Made by a program: the position numbers and the translations under genes
Shown here: piece after piece, positions 45,252 to 59,453 of the stretch
Position numbering within the stretch: position 1 is the stretch's first letter
How the letters are laid out: every line of letters starts with the position of its first letter
Notes under the pieces: model-generated
Seen by the model: only the letters and a program-made list of their open reading frames with translations
Told to the model about the DNA's origin: nothing
The model's database searches: none
NCBI RefSeq assembly: GCF_048569485.1
Contig: NW_027445230.1
Location: 1 to 64,000 of the forward strand
Direction of reading: 5' to 3'
From: Anomaloglossus baeobatrachus
Lineage: Eukaryota; Chordata; Amphibia; Anura; Aromobatidae
DNA: 64,000 bases

Positions 45252-46642
45252 CCTTCTTAACCCAGTTTCCAAAAGCAGAACTCAATTCACCTGATTCATA
45301 TTAGCCCGATTTAATGAATTGGAAGAAAGCATACGTCTTCATATGCACCTCAATTTGGCCCATTCACTTTTCACACTTCCTCCTTTTGTTTTTTATCTTT
45401 CACACTTTTGACTTTCTTTATTCATCCAAATAGCAAACTCATCACCACTCAACCTGACCAACTCGGCTATGTCCCCGTGCTGCAGTTCTCTGTCTTATCT
45501 AGATCATTTGCAATTGAATGGAATAGATCCCTTTTGGACAAAGTGGATTCACCTGCTGCTGCAGTGACCACAGGTGTGATAACATCTAGAATTGGCATCT
45601 GGTGCGATCTCTCCGCTTCCACTCCAAAGAAAGTTACCTGTTTATTCCTATCATGCATTGGTTTTTGGGGTTTTCTTTGAGTAATGATGATCTCTTTAGT
45701 AGTCTGTTGGCGCCCTCTCCTGGAGGAATAGTTTGCTTGCTCTTGGACATTCTAAAAGAGAGGTCATGATAGACATTGAGCTTCTGAGCTCAATTGGGGA
45801 CAGTCATGGGTGATGAATGTTTGCAACCTACTGCGAAGCCTCATACCGCAATATAAGGAACGTCAAATACTAAGAAAGGGCGGCCTATGAAAGAATTACT
45901 ACTTTCAATAAGTACACTTAAACGGCTAATTGGGAATAGAAAAACTGTAAAAAGCCCTCTGAGAAAGCCCCCCTCTAACCTTTGATAGTAAGCTTTTCTG
46001 TAGTCTGCCTGTTGATGTATTTTCCGTTTGAACTGTGCACAACATGAAGAGACGGAACACTGGCGGCTTGTCACAATGCCCCCCGATGACATCACAATAG
46101 CGCTGCTGCCTAGAAAACAAGCTGCGCAGAAGAAGTTGTTCTTTGGGTGGGAGGGTGGGCTAGTGGAAGGAGGGGGCAATCTCTTTTTTTCCCGGGTGGT
46201 AGGGGGATGACAGGAGAAGGGAAGCGGGTGGTGAGAAAGGTACAGAGGGCAGGGTTTGGGGGCTGGGAAGGAAAGGGAAAAGATTAGGGTTTGGGGATGA
46301 TGAAAGGGCTTTCTACGGGTAAGGATGGCAAAGGGTGGCAGTGACGGAAAGTCAGGCAACCTGTCCTGTCCGTCTTTTTGTATCGTGAATTGGAAAGACT
46401 GCAAGGGGGAGGGGAGTTGCTTGCGCCCTAAAGGAGGAGTTATTCAGATTCATTGCAGTGGGCGGCGGCTGCAAAACGCACCATTCTTCTTGTTTTGGCT
46501 CTGCAAAGCAGCCTTTTCAAGGGTTGGCTTGGGTGACAAAATGTCTTGTGTAGGCGTGGGTTTGTCTCCCTCTCGCTCTCTCTCCCTAAGATGTGTCCGG
46601 CATAGGCCAGGGTGCCACTCGAGGCCCAAACCAATTCTGGTT

Positions 46643-46829
46643 ATCGCTTCTCGGCCTTTTGGCTAAGATCAAGTGTAGTATCTGTTCTTATCAGTTTAAT
46701 ATCTGATACGTCCCCTATCTGGGGACCATATATTAAATGGATTTTTAGAACAGGGAGATGGAAAAAGAGCTTGCTCTGTCCACTCCACGCATTGACCTGG
46801 TATTGCAGTACCTCCAGGAACGGTGCACC
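46643..46829 (+). ncRNA. RNU2: U2 snRNA, unit 23
   Basis: Same sequence as unit 1. The 3' box is at 46843-46857 and the CTCF-like site at 47286-47301. Confidence 0.96.
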
Positions 46830-48220
46830 CCTTCTTAACCCAGTTTCCAAAAGCAGAACTCAATTCACCTGATTCATATTAGCCCGATTTAATGAATTGG
46901 AAGAAAGCATACGTCTTCATATGCACCTCAATTTGGCCCATTCACTTTTCACACTTCCTCCTTTTGTTTTTTATCTTTCACACTTTTGACTTTCTTTATT
47001 CATCCAAATAGCAAACTCATCACCACTCAACCTGACCAACTCGGCTATGTCCCCGTGCTGCAGTTCTCTGTCTTATCTAGATCATTTGCAATTGAATGGA
47101 ATAGATCCCTTTTGGACAAAGTGGATTCACCTGCTGCTGCAGTGACCACAGGTGTGATAACATCTAGAATTGGCATCTGGTGCGATCTCTCCGCTTCCAC
47201 TCCAAAGAAAGTTACCTGTTTATTCCTATCATGCATTGGTTTTTGGGGTTTTCTTTGAGTAATGATGATCTCTTTAGTAGTCTGTTGGCGCCCTCTCCTG
47301 GAGGAATAGTTTGCTTGCTCTTGGACATTCTAAAAGAGAGGTCATGATAGACATTGAGCTTCTGAGCTCAATTGGGGACAGTCATGGGTGATGAATGTTT
47401 GCAACCTACTGCGAAGCCTCATACCGCAATATAAGGAACGTCAAATACTAAGAAAGGGCGGCCTATGAAAGAATTACTACTTTCAATAAGTACACTTAAA
47501 CGGCTAATTGGGAATAGAAAAACTGTAAAAAGCCCTCTGAGAAAGCCCCCCTCTAACCTTTGATAGTAAGCTTTTCTGTAGTCTGCCTGTTGATGTATTT
47601 TCCGTTTGAACTGTGCACAACATGAAGAGACGGAACACTGGCGGCTTGTCACAATGCCCCCCGATGACATCACAATAGCGCTGCTGCCTAGAAAACAAGC
47701 TGCGCAGAAGAAGTTGTTCTTTGGGTGGGAGGGTGGGCTAGTGGAAGGAGGGGGCAATCTCTTTTTTTCCCGGGTGGTAGGGGGATGACAGGAGAAGGGA
47801 AGCGGGTGGTGAGAAAGGTACAGAGGGCAGGGTTTGGGGGCTGGGAAGGAAAGGGAAAAGATTAGGGTTTGGGGATGATGAAAGGGCTTTCTACGGGTAA
47901 GGATGGCAAAGGGTGGCAGTGACGGAAAGTCAGGCAACCTGTCCTGTCCGTCTTTTTGTATCGTGAATTGGAAAGACTGCAAGGGGGAGGGGAGTTGCTT
48001 GCGCCCTAAAGGAGGAGTTATTCAGATTCATTGCAGTGGGCGGCGGCTGCAAAACGCACCATTCTTCTTGTTTTGGCTCTGCAAAGCAGCCTTTTCAAGG
48101 GTTGGCTTGGGTGACAAAATGTCTTGTGTAGGCGTGGGTTTGTCTCCCTCTCGCTCTCTCTCCCTAAGATGTGTCCGGCATAGGCCAGGGTGCCACTCGA
48201 GGCCCAAACCAATTCTGGTT

Positions 48221-48407
48221 ATCGCTTCTCGGCCTTTTGGCTAAGATCAAGTGTAGTATCTGTTCTTATCAGTTTAATATCTGATACGTCCCCTATCTGG
48301 GGACCATATATTAAATGGATTTTTAGAACAGGGAGATGGAAAAAGAGCTTGCTCTGTCCACTCCACGCATTGACCTGGTATTGCAGTACCTCCAGGAACG
48401 GTGCACC
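48221..48407 (+). ncRNA. RNU2: U2 snRNA, unit 24
   Basis: Same sequence as unit 1. The 3' box is at 48421-48435 and the CTCF-like site at 48864-48879. Confidence 0.96.
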
Positions 48408-49798
48408 CCTTCTTAACCCAGTTTCCAAAAGCAGAACTCAATTCACCTGATTCATATTAGCCCGATTTAATGAATTGGAAGAAAGCATACGTCTTCATAT
48501 GCACCTCAATTTGGCCCATTCACTTTTCACACTTCCTCCTTTTGTTTTTTATCTTTCACACTTTTGACTTTCTTTATTCATCCAAATAGCAAACTCATCA
48601 CCACTCAACCTGACCAACTCGGCTATGTCCCCGTGCTGCAGTTCTCTGTCTTATCTAGATCATTTGCAATTGAATGGAATAGATCCCTTTTGGACAAAGT
48701 GGATTCACCTGCTGCTGCAGTGACCACAGGTGTGATAACATCTAGAATTGGCATCTGGTGCGATCTCTCCGCTTCCACTCCAAAGAAAGTTACCTGTTTA
48801 TTCCTATCATGCATTGGTTTTTGGGGTTTTCTTTGAGTAATGATGATCTCTTTAGTAGTCTGTTGGCGCCCTCTCCTGGAGGAATAGTTTGCTTGCTCTT
48901 GGACATTCTAAAAGAGAGGTCATGATAGACATTGAGCTTCTGAGCTCAATTGGGGACAGTCATGGGTGATGAATGTTTGCAACCTACTGCGAAGCCTCAT
49001 ACCGCAATATAAGGAACGTCAAATACTAAGAAAGGGCGGCCTATGAAAGAATTACTACTTTCAATAAGTACACTTAAACGGCTAATTGGGAATAGAAAAA
49101 CTGTAAAAAGCCCTCTGAGAAAGCCCCCCTCTAACCTTTGATAGTAAGCTTTTCTGTAGTCTGCCTGTTGATGTATTTTCCGTTTGAACTGTGCACAACA
49201 TGAAGAGACGGAACACTGGCGGCTTGTCACAATGCCCCCCGATGACATCACAATAGCGCTGCTGCCTAGAAAACAAGCTGCGCAGAAGAAGTTGTTCTTT
49301 GGGTGGGAGGGTGGGCTAGTGGAAGGAGGGGGCAATCTCTTTTTTTCCCGGGTGGTAGGGGGATGACAGGAGAAGGGAAGCGGGTGGTGAGAAAGGTACA
49401 GAGGGCAGGGTTTGGGGGCTGGGAAGGAAAGGGAAAAGATTAGGGTTTGGGGATGATGAAAGGGCTTTCTACGGGTAAGGATGGCAAAGGGTGGCAGTGA
49501 CGGAAAGTCAGGCAACCTGTCCTGTCCGTCTTTTTGTATCGTGAATTGGAAAGACTGCAAGGGGGAGGGGAGTTGCTTGCGCCCTAAAGGAGGAGTTATT
49601 CAGATTCATTGCAGTGGGCGGCGGCTGCAAAACGCACCATTCTTCTTGTTTTGGCTCTGCAAAGCAGCCTTTTCAAGGGTTGGCTTGGGTGACAAAATGT
49701 CTTGTGTAGGCGTGGGTTTGTCTCCCTCTCGCTCTCTCTCCCTAAGATGTGTCCGGCATAGGCCAGGGTGCCACTCGAGGCCCAAACCAATTCTGGTT

Positions 49799-49985
49799 AT
49801 CGCTTCTCGGCCTTTTGGCTAAGATCAAGTGTAGTATCTGTTCTTATCAGTTTAATATCTGATACGTCCCCTATCTGGGGACCATATATTAAATGGATTT
49901 TTAGAACAGGGAGATGGAAAAAGAGCTTGCTCTGTCCACTCCACGCATTGACCTGGTATTGCAGTACCTCCAGGAACGGTGCACC
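49799..49985 (+). ncRNA. RNU2: U2 snRNA, unit 25
   Basis: Same sequence as unit 1. The 3' box is at 49999-50013 and the CTCF-like site at 50442-50457. Confidence 0.96.
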
Positions 49986-51376
49986 CCTTCTTAACCCAGT
50001 TTCCAAAAGCAGAACTCAATTCACCTGATTCATATTAGCCCGATTTAATGAATTGGAAGAAAGCATACGTCTTCATATGCACCTCAATTTGGCCCATTCA
50101 CTTTTCACACTTCCTCCTTTTGTTTTTTATCTTTCACACTTTTGACTTTCTTTATTCATCCAAATAGCAAACTCATCACCACTCAACCTGACCAACTCGG
50201 CTATGTCCCCGTGCTGCAGTTCTCTGTCTTATCTAGATCATTTGCAATTGAATGGAATAGATCCCTTTTGGACAAAGTGGATTCACCTGCTGCTGCAGTG
50301 ACCACAGGTGTGATAACATCTAGAATTGGCATCTGGTGCGATCTCTCCGCTTCCACTCCAAAGAAAGTTACCTGTTTATTCCTATCATGCATTGGTTTTT
50401 GGGGTTTTCTTTGAGTAATGATGATCTCTTTAGTAGTCTGTTGGCGCCCTCTCCTGGAGGAATAGTTTGCTTGCTCTTGGACATTCTAAAAGAGAGGTCA
50501 TGATAGACATTGAGCTTCTGAGCTCAATTGGGGACAGTCATGGGTGATGAATGTTTGCAACCTACTGCGAAGCCTCATACCGCAATATAAGGAACGTCAA
50601 ATACTAAGAAAGGGCGGCCTATGAAAGAATTACTACTTTCAATAAGTACACTTAAACGGCTAATTGGGAATAGAAAAACTGTAAAAAGCCCTCTGAGAAA
50701 GCCCCCCTCTAACCTTTGATAGTAAGCTTTTCTGTAGTCTGCCTGTTGATGTATTTTCCGTTTGAACTGTGCACAACATGAAGAGACGGAACACTGGCGG
50801 CTTGTCACAATGCCCCCCGATGACATCACAATAGCGCTGCTGCCTAGAAAACAAGCTGCGCAGAAGAAGTTGTTCTTTGGGTGGGAGGGTGGGCTAGTGG
50901 AAGGAGGGGGCAATCTCTTTTTTTCCCGGGTGGTAGGGGGATGACAGGAGAAGGGAAGCGGGTGGTGAGAAAGGTACAGAGGGCAGGGTTTGGGGGCTGG
51001 GAAGGAAAGGGAAAAGATTAGGGTTTGGGGATGATGAAAGGGCTTTCTACGGGTAAGGATGGCAAAGGGTGGCAGTGACGGAAAGTCAGGCAACCTGTCC
51101 TGTCCGTCTTTTTGTATCGTGAATTGGAAAGACTGCAAGGGGGAGGGGAGTTGCTTGCGCCCTAAAGGAGGAGTTATTCAGATTCATTGCAGTGGGCGGC
51201 GGCTGCAAAACGCACCATTCTTCTTGTTTTGGCTCTGCAAAGCAGCCTTTTCAAGGGTTGGCTTGGGTGACAAAATGTCTTGTGTAGGCGTGGGTTTGTC
51301 TCCCTCTCGCTCTCTCTCCCTAAGATGTGTCCGGCATAGGCCAGGGTGCCACTCGAGGCCCAAACCAATTCTGGTT

Positions 51377-51563
51377 ATCGCTTCTCGGCCTTTTGGCTAA
51401 GATCAAGTGTAGTATCTGTTCTTATCAGTTTAATATCTGATACGTCCCCTATCTGGGGACCATATATTAAATGGATTTTTAGAACAGGGAGATGGAAAAA
51501 GAGCTTGCTCTGTCCACTCCACGCATTGACCTGGTATTGCAGTACCTCCAGGAACGGTGCACC
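51377..51563 (+). ncRNA. RNU2: U2 snRNA, unit 26
   Basis: Same sequence as unit 1. The 3' box is at 51577-51591 and the CTCF-like site at 52020-52035. Confidence 0.96.
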
Positions 51564-52954
51564 CCTTCTTAACCCAGTTTCCAAAAGCAGAACTCAATTC
51601 ACCTGATTCATATTAGCCCGATTTAATGAATTGGAAGAAAGCATACGTCTTCATATGCACCTCAATTTGGCCCATTCACTTTTCACACTTCCTCCTTTTG
51701 TTTTTTATCTTTCACACTTTTGACTTTCTTTATTCATCCAAATAGCAAACTCATCACCACTCAACCTGACCAACTCGGCTATGTCCCCGTGCTGCAGTTC
51801 TCTGTCTTATCTAGATCATTTGCAATTGAATGGAATAGATCCCTTTTGGACAAAGTGGATTCACCTGCTGCTGCAGTGACCACAGGTGTGATAACATCTA
51901 GAATTGGCATCTGGTGCGATCTCTCCGCTTCCACTCCAAAGAAAGTTACCTGTTTATTCCTATCATGCATTGGTTTTTGGGGTTTTCTTTGAGTAATGAT
52001 GATCTCTTTAGTAGTCTGTTGGCGCCCTCTCCTGGAGGAATAGTTTGCTTGCTCTTGGACATTCTAAAAGAGAGGTCATGATAGACATTGAGCTTCTGAG
52101 CTCAATTGGGGACAGTCATGGGTGATGAATGTTTGCAACCTACTGCGAAGCCTCATACCGCAATATAAGGAACGTCAAATACTAAGAAAGGGCGGCCTAT
52201 GAAAGAATTACTACTTTCAATAAGTACACTTAAACGGCTAATTGGGAATAGAAAAACTGTAAAAAGCCCTCTGAGAAAGCCCCCCTCTAACCTTTGATAG
52301 TAAGCTTTTCTGTAGTCTGCCTGTTGATGTATTTTCCGTTTGAACTGTGCACAACATGAAGAGACGGAACACTGGCGGCTTGTCACAATGCCCCCCGATG
52401 ACATCACAATAGCGCTGCTGCCTAGAAAACAAGCTGCGCAGAAGAAGTTGTTCTTTGGGTGGGAGGGTGGGCTAGTGGAAGGAGGGGGCAATCTCTTTTT
52501 TTCCCGGGTGGTAGGGGGATGACAGGAGAAGGGAAGCGGGTGGTGAGAAAGGTACAGAGGGCAGGGTTTGGGGGCTGGGAAGGAAAGGGAAAAGATTAGG
52601 GTTTGGGGATGATGAAAGGGCTTTCTACGGGTAAGGATGGCAAAGGGTGGCAGTGACGGAAAGTCAGGCAACCTGTCCTGTCCGTCTTTTTGTATCGTGA
52701 ATTGGAAAGACTGCAAGGGGGAGGGGAGTTGCTTGCGCCCTAAAGGAGGAGTTATTCAGATTCATTGCAGTGGGCGGCGGCTGCAAAACGCACCATTCTT
52801 CTTGTTTTGGCTCTGCAAAGCAGCCTTTTCAAGGGTTGGCTTGGGTGACAAAATGTCTTGTGTAGGCGTGGGTTTGTCTCCCTCTCGCTCTCTCTCCCTA
52901 AGATGTGTCCGGCATAGGCCAGGGTGCCACTCGAGGCCCAAACCAATTCTGGTT

Positions 52955-53141
52955 ATCGCTTCTCGGCCTTTTGGCTAAGATCAAGTGTAGTATCTGTTCT
53001 TATCAGTTTAATATCTGATACGTCCCCTATCTGGGGACCATATATTAAATGGATTTTTAGAACAGGGAGATGGAAAAAGAGCTTGCTCTGTCCACTCCAC
53101 GCATTGACCTGGTATTGCAGTACCTCCAGGAACGGTGCACC
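52955..53141 (+). ncRNA. RNU2: U2 snRNA, unit 27
   Basis: Same sequence as unit 1. The 3' box is at 53155-53169 and the CTCF-like site at 53598-53613. Confidence 0.96.
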
Positions 53142-54532
53142 CCTTCTTAACCCAGTTTCCAAAAGCAGAACTCAATTCACCTGATTCATATTAGCCCGAT
53201 TTAATGAATTGGAAGAAAGCATACGTCTTCATATGCACCTCAATTTGGCCCATTCACTTTTCACACTTCCTCCTTTTGTTTTTTATCTTTCACACTTTTG
53301 ACTTTCTTTATTCATCCAAATAGCAAACTCATCACCACTCAACCTGACCAACTCGGCTATGTCCCCGTGCTGCAGTTCTCTGTCTTATCTAGATCATTTG
53401 CAATTGAATGGAATAGATCCCTTTTGGACAAAGTGGATTCACCTGCTGCTGCAGTGACCACAGGTGTGATAACATCTAGAATTGGCATCTGGTGCGATCT
53501 CTCCGCTTCCACTCCAAAGAAAGTTACCTGTTTATTCCTATCATGCATTGGTTTTTGGGGTTTTCTTTGAGTAATGATGATCTCTTTAGTAGTCTGTTGG
53601 CGCCCTCTCCTGGAGGAATAGTTTGCTTGCTCTTGGACATTCTAAAAGAGAGGTCATGATAGACATTGAGCTTCTGAGCTCAATTGGGGACAGTCATGGG
53701 TGATGAATGTTTGCAACCTACTGCGAAGCCTCATACCGCAATATAAGGAACGTCAAATACTAAGAAAGGGCGGCCTATGAAAGAATTACTACTTTCAATA
53801 AGTACACTTAAACGGCTAATTGGGAATAGAAAAACTGTAAAAAGCCCTCTGAGAAAGCCCCCCTCTAACCTTTGATAGTAAGCTTTTCTGTAGTCTGCCT
53901 GTTGATGTATTTTCCGTTTGAACTGTGCACAACATGAAGAGACGGAACACTGGCGGCTTGTCACAATGCCCCCCGATGACATCACAATAGCGCTGCTGCC
54001 TAGAAAACAAGCTGCGCAGAAGAAGTTGTTCTTTGGGTGGGAGGGTGGGCTAGTGGAAGGAGGGGGCAATCTCTTTTTTTCCCGGGTGGTAGGGGGATGA
54101 CAGGAGAAGGGAAGCGGGTGGTGAGAAAGGTACAGAGGGCAGGGTTTGGGGGCTGGGAAGGAAAGGGAAAAGATTAGGGTTTGGGGATGATGAAAGGGCT
54201 TTCTACGGGTAAGGATGGCAAAGGGTGGCAGTGACGGAAAGTCAGGCAACCTGTCCTGTCCGTCTTTTTGTATCGTGAATTGGAAAGACTGCAAGGGGGA
54301 GGGGAGTTGCTTGCGCCCTAAAGGAGGAGTTATTCAGATTCATTGCAGTGGGCGGCGGCTGCAAAACGCACCATTCTTCTTGTTTTGGCTCTGCAAAGCA
54401 GCCTTTTCAAGGGTTGGCTTGGGTGACAAAATGTCTTGTGTAGGCGTGGGTTTGTCTCCCTCTCGCTCTCTCTCCCTAAGATGTGTCCGGCATAGGCCAG
54501 GGTGCCACTCGAGGCCCAAACCAATTCTGGTT

Positions 54533-54719
54533 ATCGCTTCTCGGCCTTTTGGCTAAGATCAAGTGTAGTATCTGTTCTTATCAGTTTAATATCTGATACG
54601 TCCCCTATCTGGGGACCATATATTAAATGGATTTTTAGAACAGGGAGATGGAAAAAGAGCTTGCTCTGTCCACTCCACGCATTGACCTGGTATTGCAGTA
54701 CCTCCAGGAACGGTGCACC
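54533..54719 (+). ncRNA. RNU2: U2 snRNA, unit 28
   Basis: Same sequence as unit 1. The 3' box is at 54733-54747 and the CTCF-like site at 55176-55191. Confidence 0.96.
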
Positions 54720-56110
54720 CCTTCTTAACCCAGTTTCCAAAAGCAGAACTCAATTCACCTGATTCATATTAGCCCGATTTAATGAATTGGAAGAAAGCAT
54801 ACGTCTTCATATGCACCTCAATTTGGCCCATTCACTTTTCACACTTCCTCCTTTTGTTTTTTATCTTTCACACTTTTGACTTTCTTTATTCATCCAAATA
54901 GCAAACTCATCACCACTCAACCTGACCAACTCGGCTATGTCCCCGTGCTGCAGTTCTCTGTCTTATCTAGATCATTTGCAATTGAATGGAATAGATCCCT
55001 TTTGGACAAAGTGGATTCACCTGCTGCTGCAGTGACCACAGGTGTGATAACATCTAGAATTGGCATCTGGTGCGATCTCTCCGCTTCCACTCCAAAGAAA
55101 GTTACCTGTTTATTCCTATCATGCATTGGTTTTTGGGGTTTTCTTTGAGTAATGATGATCTCTTTAGTAGTCTGTTGGCGCCCTCTCCTGGAGGAATAGT
55201 TTGCTTGCTCTTGGACATTCTAAAAGAGAGGTCATGATAGACATTGAGCTTCTGAGCTCAATTGGGGACAGTCATGGGTGATGAATGTTTGCAACCTACT
55301 GCGAAGCCTCATACCGCAATATAAGGAACGTCAAATACTAAGAAAGGGCGGCCTATGAAAGAATTACTACTTTCAATAAGTACACTTAAACGGCTAATTG
55401 GGAATAGAAAAACTGTAAAAAGCCCTCTGAGAAAGCCCCCCTCTAACCTTTGATAGTAAGCTTTTCTGTAGTCTGCCTGTTGATGTATTTTCCGTTTGAA
55501 CTGTGCACAACATGAAGAGACGGAACACTGGCGGCTTGTCACAATGCCCCCCGATGACATCACAATAGCGCTGCTGCCTAGAAAACAAGCTGCGCAGAAG
55601 AAGTTGTTCTTTGGGTGGGAGGGTGGGCTAGTGGAAGGAGGGGGCAATCTCTTTTTTTCCCGGGTGGTAGGGGGATGACAGGAGAAGGGAAGCGGGTGGT
55701 GAGAAAGGTACAGAGGGCAGGGTTTGGGGGCTGGGAAGGAAAGGGAAAAGATTAGGGTTTGGGGATGATGAAAGGGCTTTCTACGGGTAAGGATGGCAAA
55801 GGGTGGCAGTGACGGAAAGTCAGGCAACCTGTCCTGTCCGTCTTTTTGTATCGTGAATTGGAAAGACTGCAAGGGGGAGGGGAGTTGCTTGCGCCCTAAA
55901 GGAGGAGTTATTCAGATTCATTGCAGTGGGCGGCGGCTGCAAAACGCACCATTCTTCTTGTTTTGGCTCTGCAAAGCAGCCTTTTCAAGGGTTGGCTTGG
56001 GTGACAAAATGTCTTGTGTAGGCGTGGGTTTGTCTCCCTCTCGCTCTCTCTCCCTAAGATGTGTCCGGCATAGGCCAGGGTGCCACTCGAGGCCCAAACC
56101 AATTCTGGTT

Positions 56111-56297
56111 ATCGCTTCTCGGCCTTTTGGCTAAGATCAAGTGTAGTATCTGTTCTTATCAGTTTAATATCTGATACGTCCCCTATCTGGGGACCATATA
56201 TTAAATGGATTTTTAGAACAGGGAGATGGAAAAAGAGCTTGCTCTGTCCACTCCACGCATTGACCTGGTATTGCAGTACCTCCAGGAACGGTGCACC
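56111..56297 (+). ncRNA. RNU2: U2 snRNA, unit 29
   Basis: Same sequence as unit 1. The 3' box is at 56311-56325 and the CTCF-like site at 56754-56769. Confidence 0.96.
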
Positions 56298-57688
56298 CCT
56301 TCTTAACCCAGTTTCCAAAAGCAGAACTCAATTCACCTGATTCATATTAGCCCGATTTAATGAATTGGAAGAAAGCATACGTCTTCATATGCACCTCAAT
56401 TTGGCCCATTCACTTTTCACACTTCCTCCTTTTGTTTTTTATCTTTCACACTTTTGACTTTCTTTATTCATCCAAATAGCAAACTCATCACCACTCAACC
56501 TGACCAACTCGGCTATGTCCCCGTGCTGCAGTTCTCTGTCTTATCTAGATCATTTGCAATTGAATGGAATAGATCCCTTTTGGACAAAGTGGATTCACCT
56601 GCTGCTGCAGTGACCACAGGTGTGATAACATCTAGAATTGGCATCTGGTGCGATCTCTCCGCTTCCACTCCAAAGAAAGTTACCTGTTTATTCCTATCAT
56701 GCATTGGTTTTTGGGGTTTTCTTTGAGTAATGATGATCTCTTTAGTAGTCTGTTGGCGCCCTCTCCTGGAGGAATAGTTTGCTTGCTCTTGGACATTCTA
56801 AAAGAGAGGTCATGATAGACATTGAGCTTCTGAGCTCAATTGGGGACAGTCATGGGTGATGAATGTTTGCAACCTACTGCGAAGCCTCATACCGCAATAT
56901 AAGGAACGTCAAATACTAAGAAAGGGCGGCCTATGAAAGAATTACTACTTTCAATAAGTACACTTAAACGGCTAATTGGGAATAGAAAAACTGTAAAAAG
57001 CCCTCTGAGAAAGCCCCCCTCTAACCTTTGATAGTAAGCTTTTCTGTAGTCTGCCTGTTGATGTATTTTCCGTTTGAACTGTGCACAACATGAAGAGACG
57101 GAACACTGGCGGCTTGTCACAATGCCCCCCGATGACATCACAATAGCGCTGCTGCCTAGAAAACAAGCTGCGCAGAAGAAGTTGTTCTTTGGGTGGGAGG
57201 GTGGGCTAGTGGAAGGAGGGGGCAATCTCTTTTTTTCCCGGGTGGTAGGGGGATGACAGGAGAAGGGAAGCGGGTGGTGAGAAAGGTACAGAGGGCAGGG
57301 TTTGGGGGCTGGGAAGGAAAGGGAAAAGATTAGGGTTTGGGGATGATGAAAGGGCTTTCTACGGGTAAGGATGGCAAAGGGTGGCAGTGACGGAAAGTCA
57401 GGCAACCTGTCCTGTCCGTCTTTTTGTATCGTGAATTGGAAAGACTGCAAGGGGGAGGGGAGTTGCTTGCGCCCTAAAGGAGGAGTTATTCAGATTCATT
57501 GCAGTGGGCGGCGGCTGCAAAACGCACCATTCTTCTTGTTTTGGCTCTGCAAAGCAGCCTTTTCAAGGGTTGGCTTGGGTGACAAAATGTCTTGTGTAGG
57601 CGTGGGTTTGTCTCCCTCTCGCTCTCTCTCCCTAAGATGTGTCCGGCATAGGCCAGGGTGCCACTCGAGGCCCAAACCAATTCTGGTT

Positions 57689-57875
57689 ATCGCTTCTCGG
57701 CCTTTTGGCTAAGATCAAGTGTAGTATCTGTTCTTATCAGTTTAATATCTGATACGTCCCCTATCTGGGGACCATATATTAAATGGATTTTTAGAACAGG
57801 GAGATGGAAAAAGAGCTTGCTCTGTCCACTCCACGCATTGACCTGGTATTGCAGTACCTCCAGGAACGGTGCACC
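57689..57875 (+). ncRNA. RNU2: U2 snRNA, unit 30
   Basis: Same sequence as unit 1. The 3' box is at 57889-57903 and the CTCF-like site at 58332-58347. Confidence 0.96.
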
Positions 57876-59266
57876 CCTTCTTAACCCAGTTTCCAAAAGC
57901 AGAACTCAATTCACCTGATTCATATTAGCCCGATTTAATGAATTGGAAGAAAGCATACGTCTTCATATGCACCTCAATTTGGCCCATTCACTTTTCACAC
58001 TTCCTCCTTTTGTTTTTTATCTTTCACACTTTTGACTTTCTTTATTCATCCAAATAGCAAACTCATCACCACTCAACCTGACCAACTCGGCTATGTCCCC
58101 GTGCTGCAGTTCTCTGTCTTATCTAGATCATTTGCAATTGAATGGAATAGATCCCTTTTGGACAAAGTGGATTCACCTGCTGCTGCAGTGACCACAGGTG
58201 TGATAACATCTAGAATTGGCATCTGGTGCGATCTCTCCGCTTCCACTCCAAAGAAAGTTACCTGTTTATTCCTATCATGCATTGGTTTTTGGGGTTTTCT
58301 TTGAGTAATGATGATCTCTTTAGTAGTCTGTTGGCGCCCTCTCCTGGAGGAATAGTTTGCTTGCTCTTGGACATTCTAAAAGAGAGGTCATGATAGACAT
58401 TGAGCTTCTGAGCTCAATTGGGGACAGTCATGGGTGATGAATGTTTGCAACCTACTGCGAAGCCTCATACCGCAATATAAGGAACGTCAAATACTAAGAA
58501 AGGGCGGCCTATGAAAGAATTACTACTTTCAATAAGTACACTTAAACGGCTAATTGGGAATAGAAAAACTGTAAAAAGCCCTCTGAGAAAGCCCCCCTCT
58601 AACCTTTGATAGTAAGCTTTTCTGTAGTCTGCCTGTTGATGTATTTTCCGTTTGAACTGTGCACAACATGAAGAGACGGAACACTGGCGGCTTGTCACAA
58701 TGCCCCCCGATGACATCACAATAGCGCTGCTGCCTAGAAAACAAGCTGCGCAGAAGAAGTTGTTCTTTGGGTGGGAGGGTGGGCTAGTGGAAGGAGGGGG
58801 CAATCTCTTTTTTTCCCGGGTGGTAGGGGGATGACAGGAGAAGGGAAGCGGGTGGTGAGAAAGGTACAGAGGGCAGGGTTTGGGGGCTGGGAAGGAAAGG
58901 GAAAAGATTAGGGTTTGGGGATGATGAAAGGGCTTTCTACGGGTAAGGATGGCAAAGGGTGGCAGTGACGGAAAGTCAGGCAACCTGTCCTGTCCGTCTT
59001 TTTGTATCGTGAATTGGAAAGACTGCAAGGGGGAGGGGAGTTGCTTGCGCCCTAAAGGAGGAGTTATTCAGATTCATTGCAGTGGGCGGCGGCTGCAAAA
59101 CGCACCATTCTTCTTGTTTTGGCTCTGCAAAGCAGCCTTTTCAAGGGTTGGCTTGGGTGACAAAATGTCTTGTGTAGGCGTGGGTTTGTCTCCCTCTCGC
59201 TCTCTCTCCCTAAGATGTGTCCGGCATAGGCCAGGGTGCCACTCGAGGCCCAAACCAATTCTGGTT

Positions 59267-59453
59267 ATCGCTTCTCGGCCTTTTGGCTAAGATCAAGTGT
59301 AGTATCTGTTCTTATCAGTTTAATATCTGATACGTCCCCTATCTGGGGACCATATATTAAATGGATTTTTAGAACAGGGAGATGGAAAAAGAGCTTGCTC
59401 TGTCCACTCCACGCATTGACCTGGTATTGCAGTACCTCCAGGAACGGTGCACC
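59267..59453 (+). ncRNA. RNU2: U2 snRNA, unit 31
   Basis: Same sequence as unit 1. The 3' box is at 59467-59481 and the CTCF-like site at 59910-59925. Confidence 0.96.
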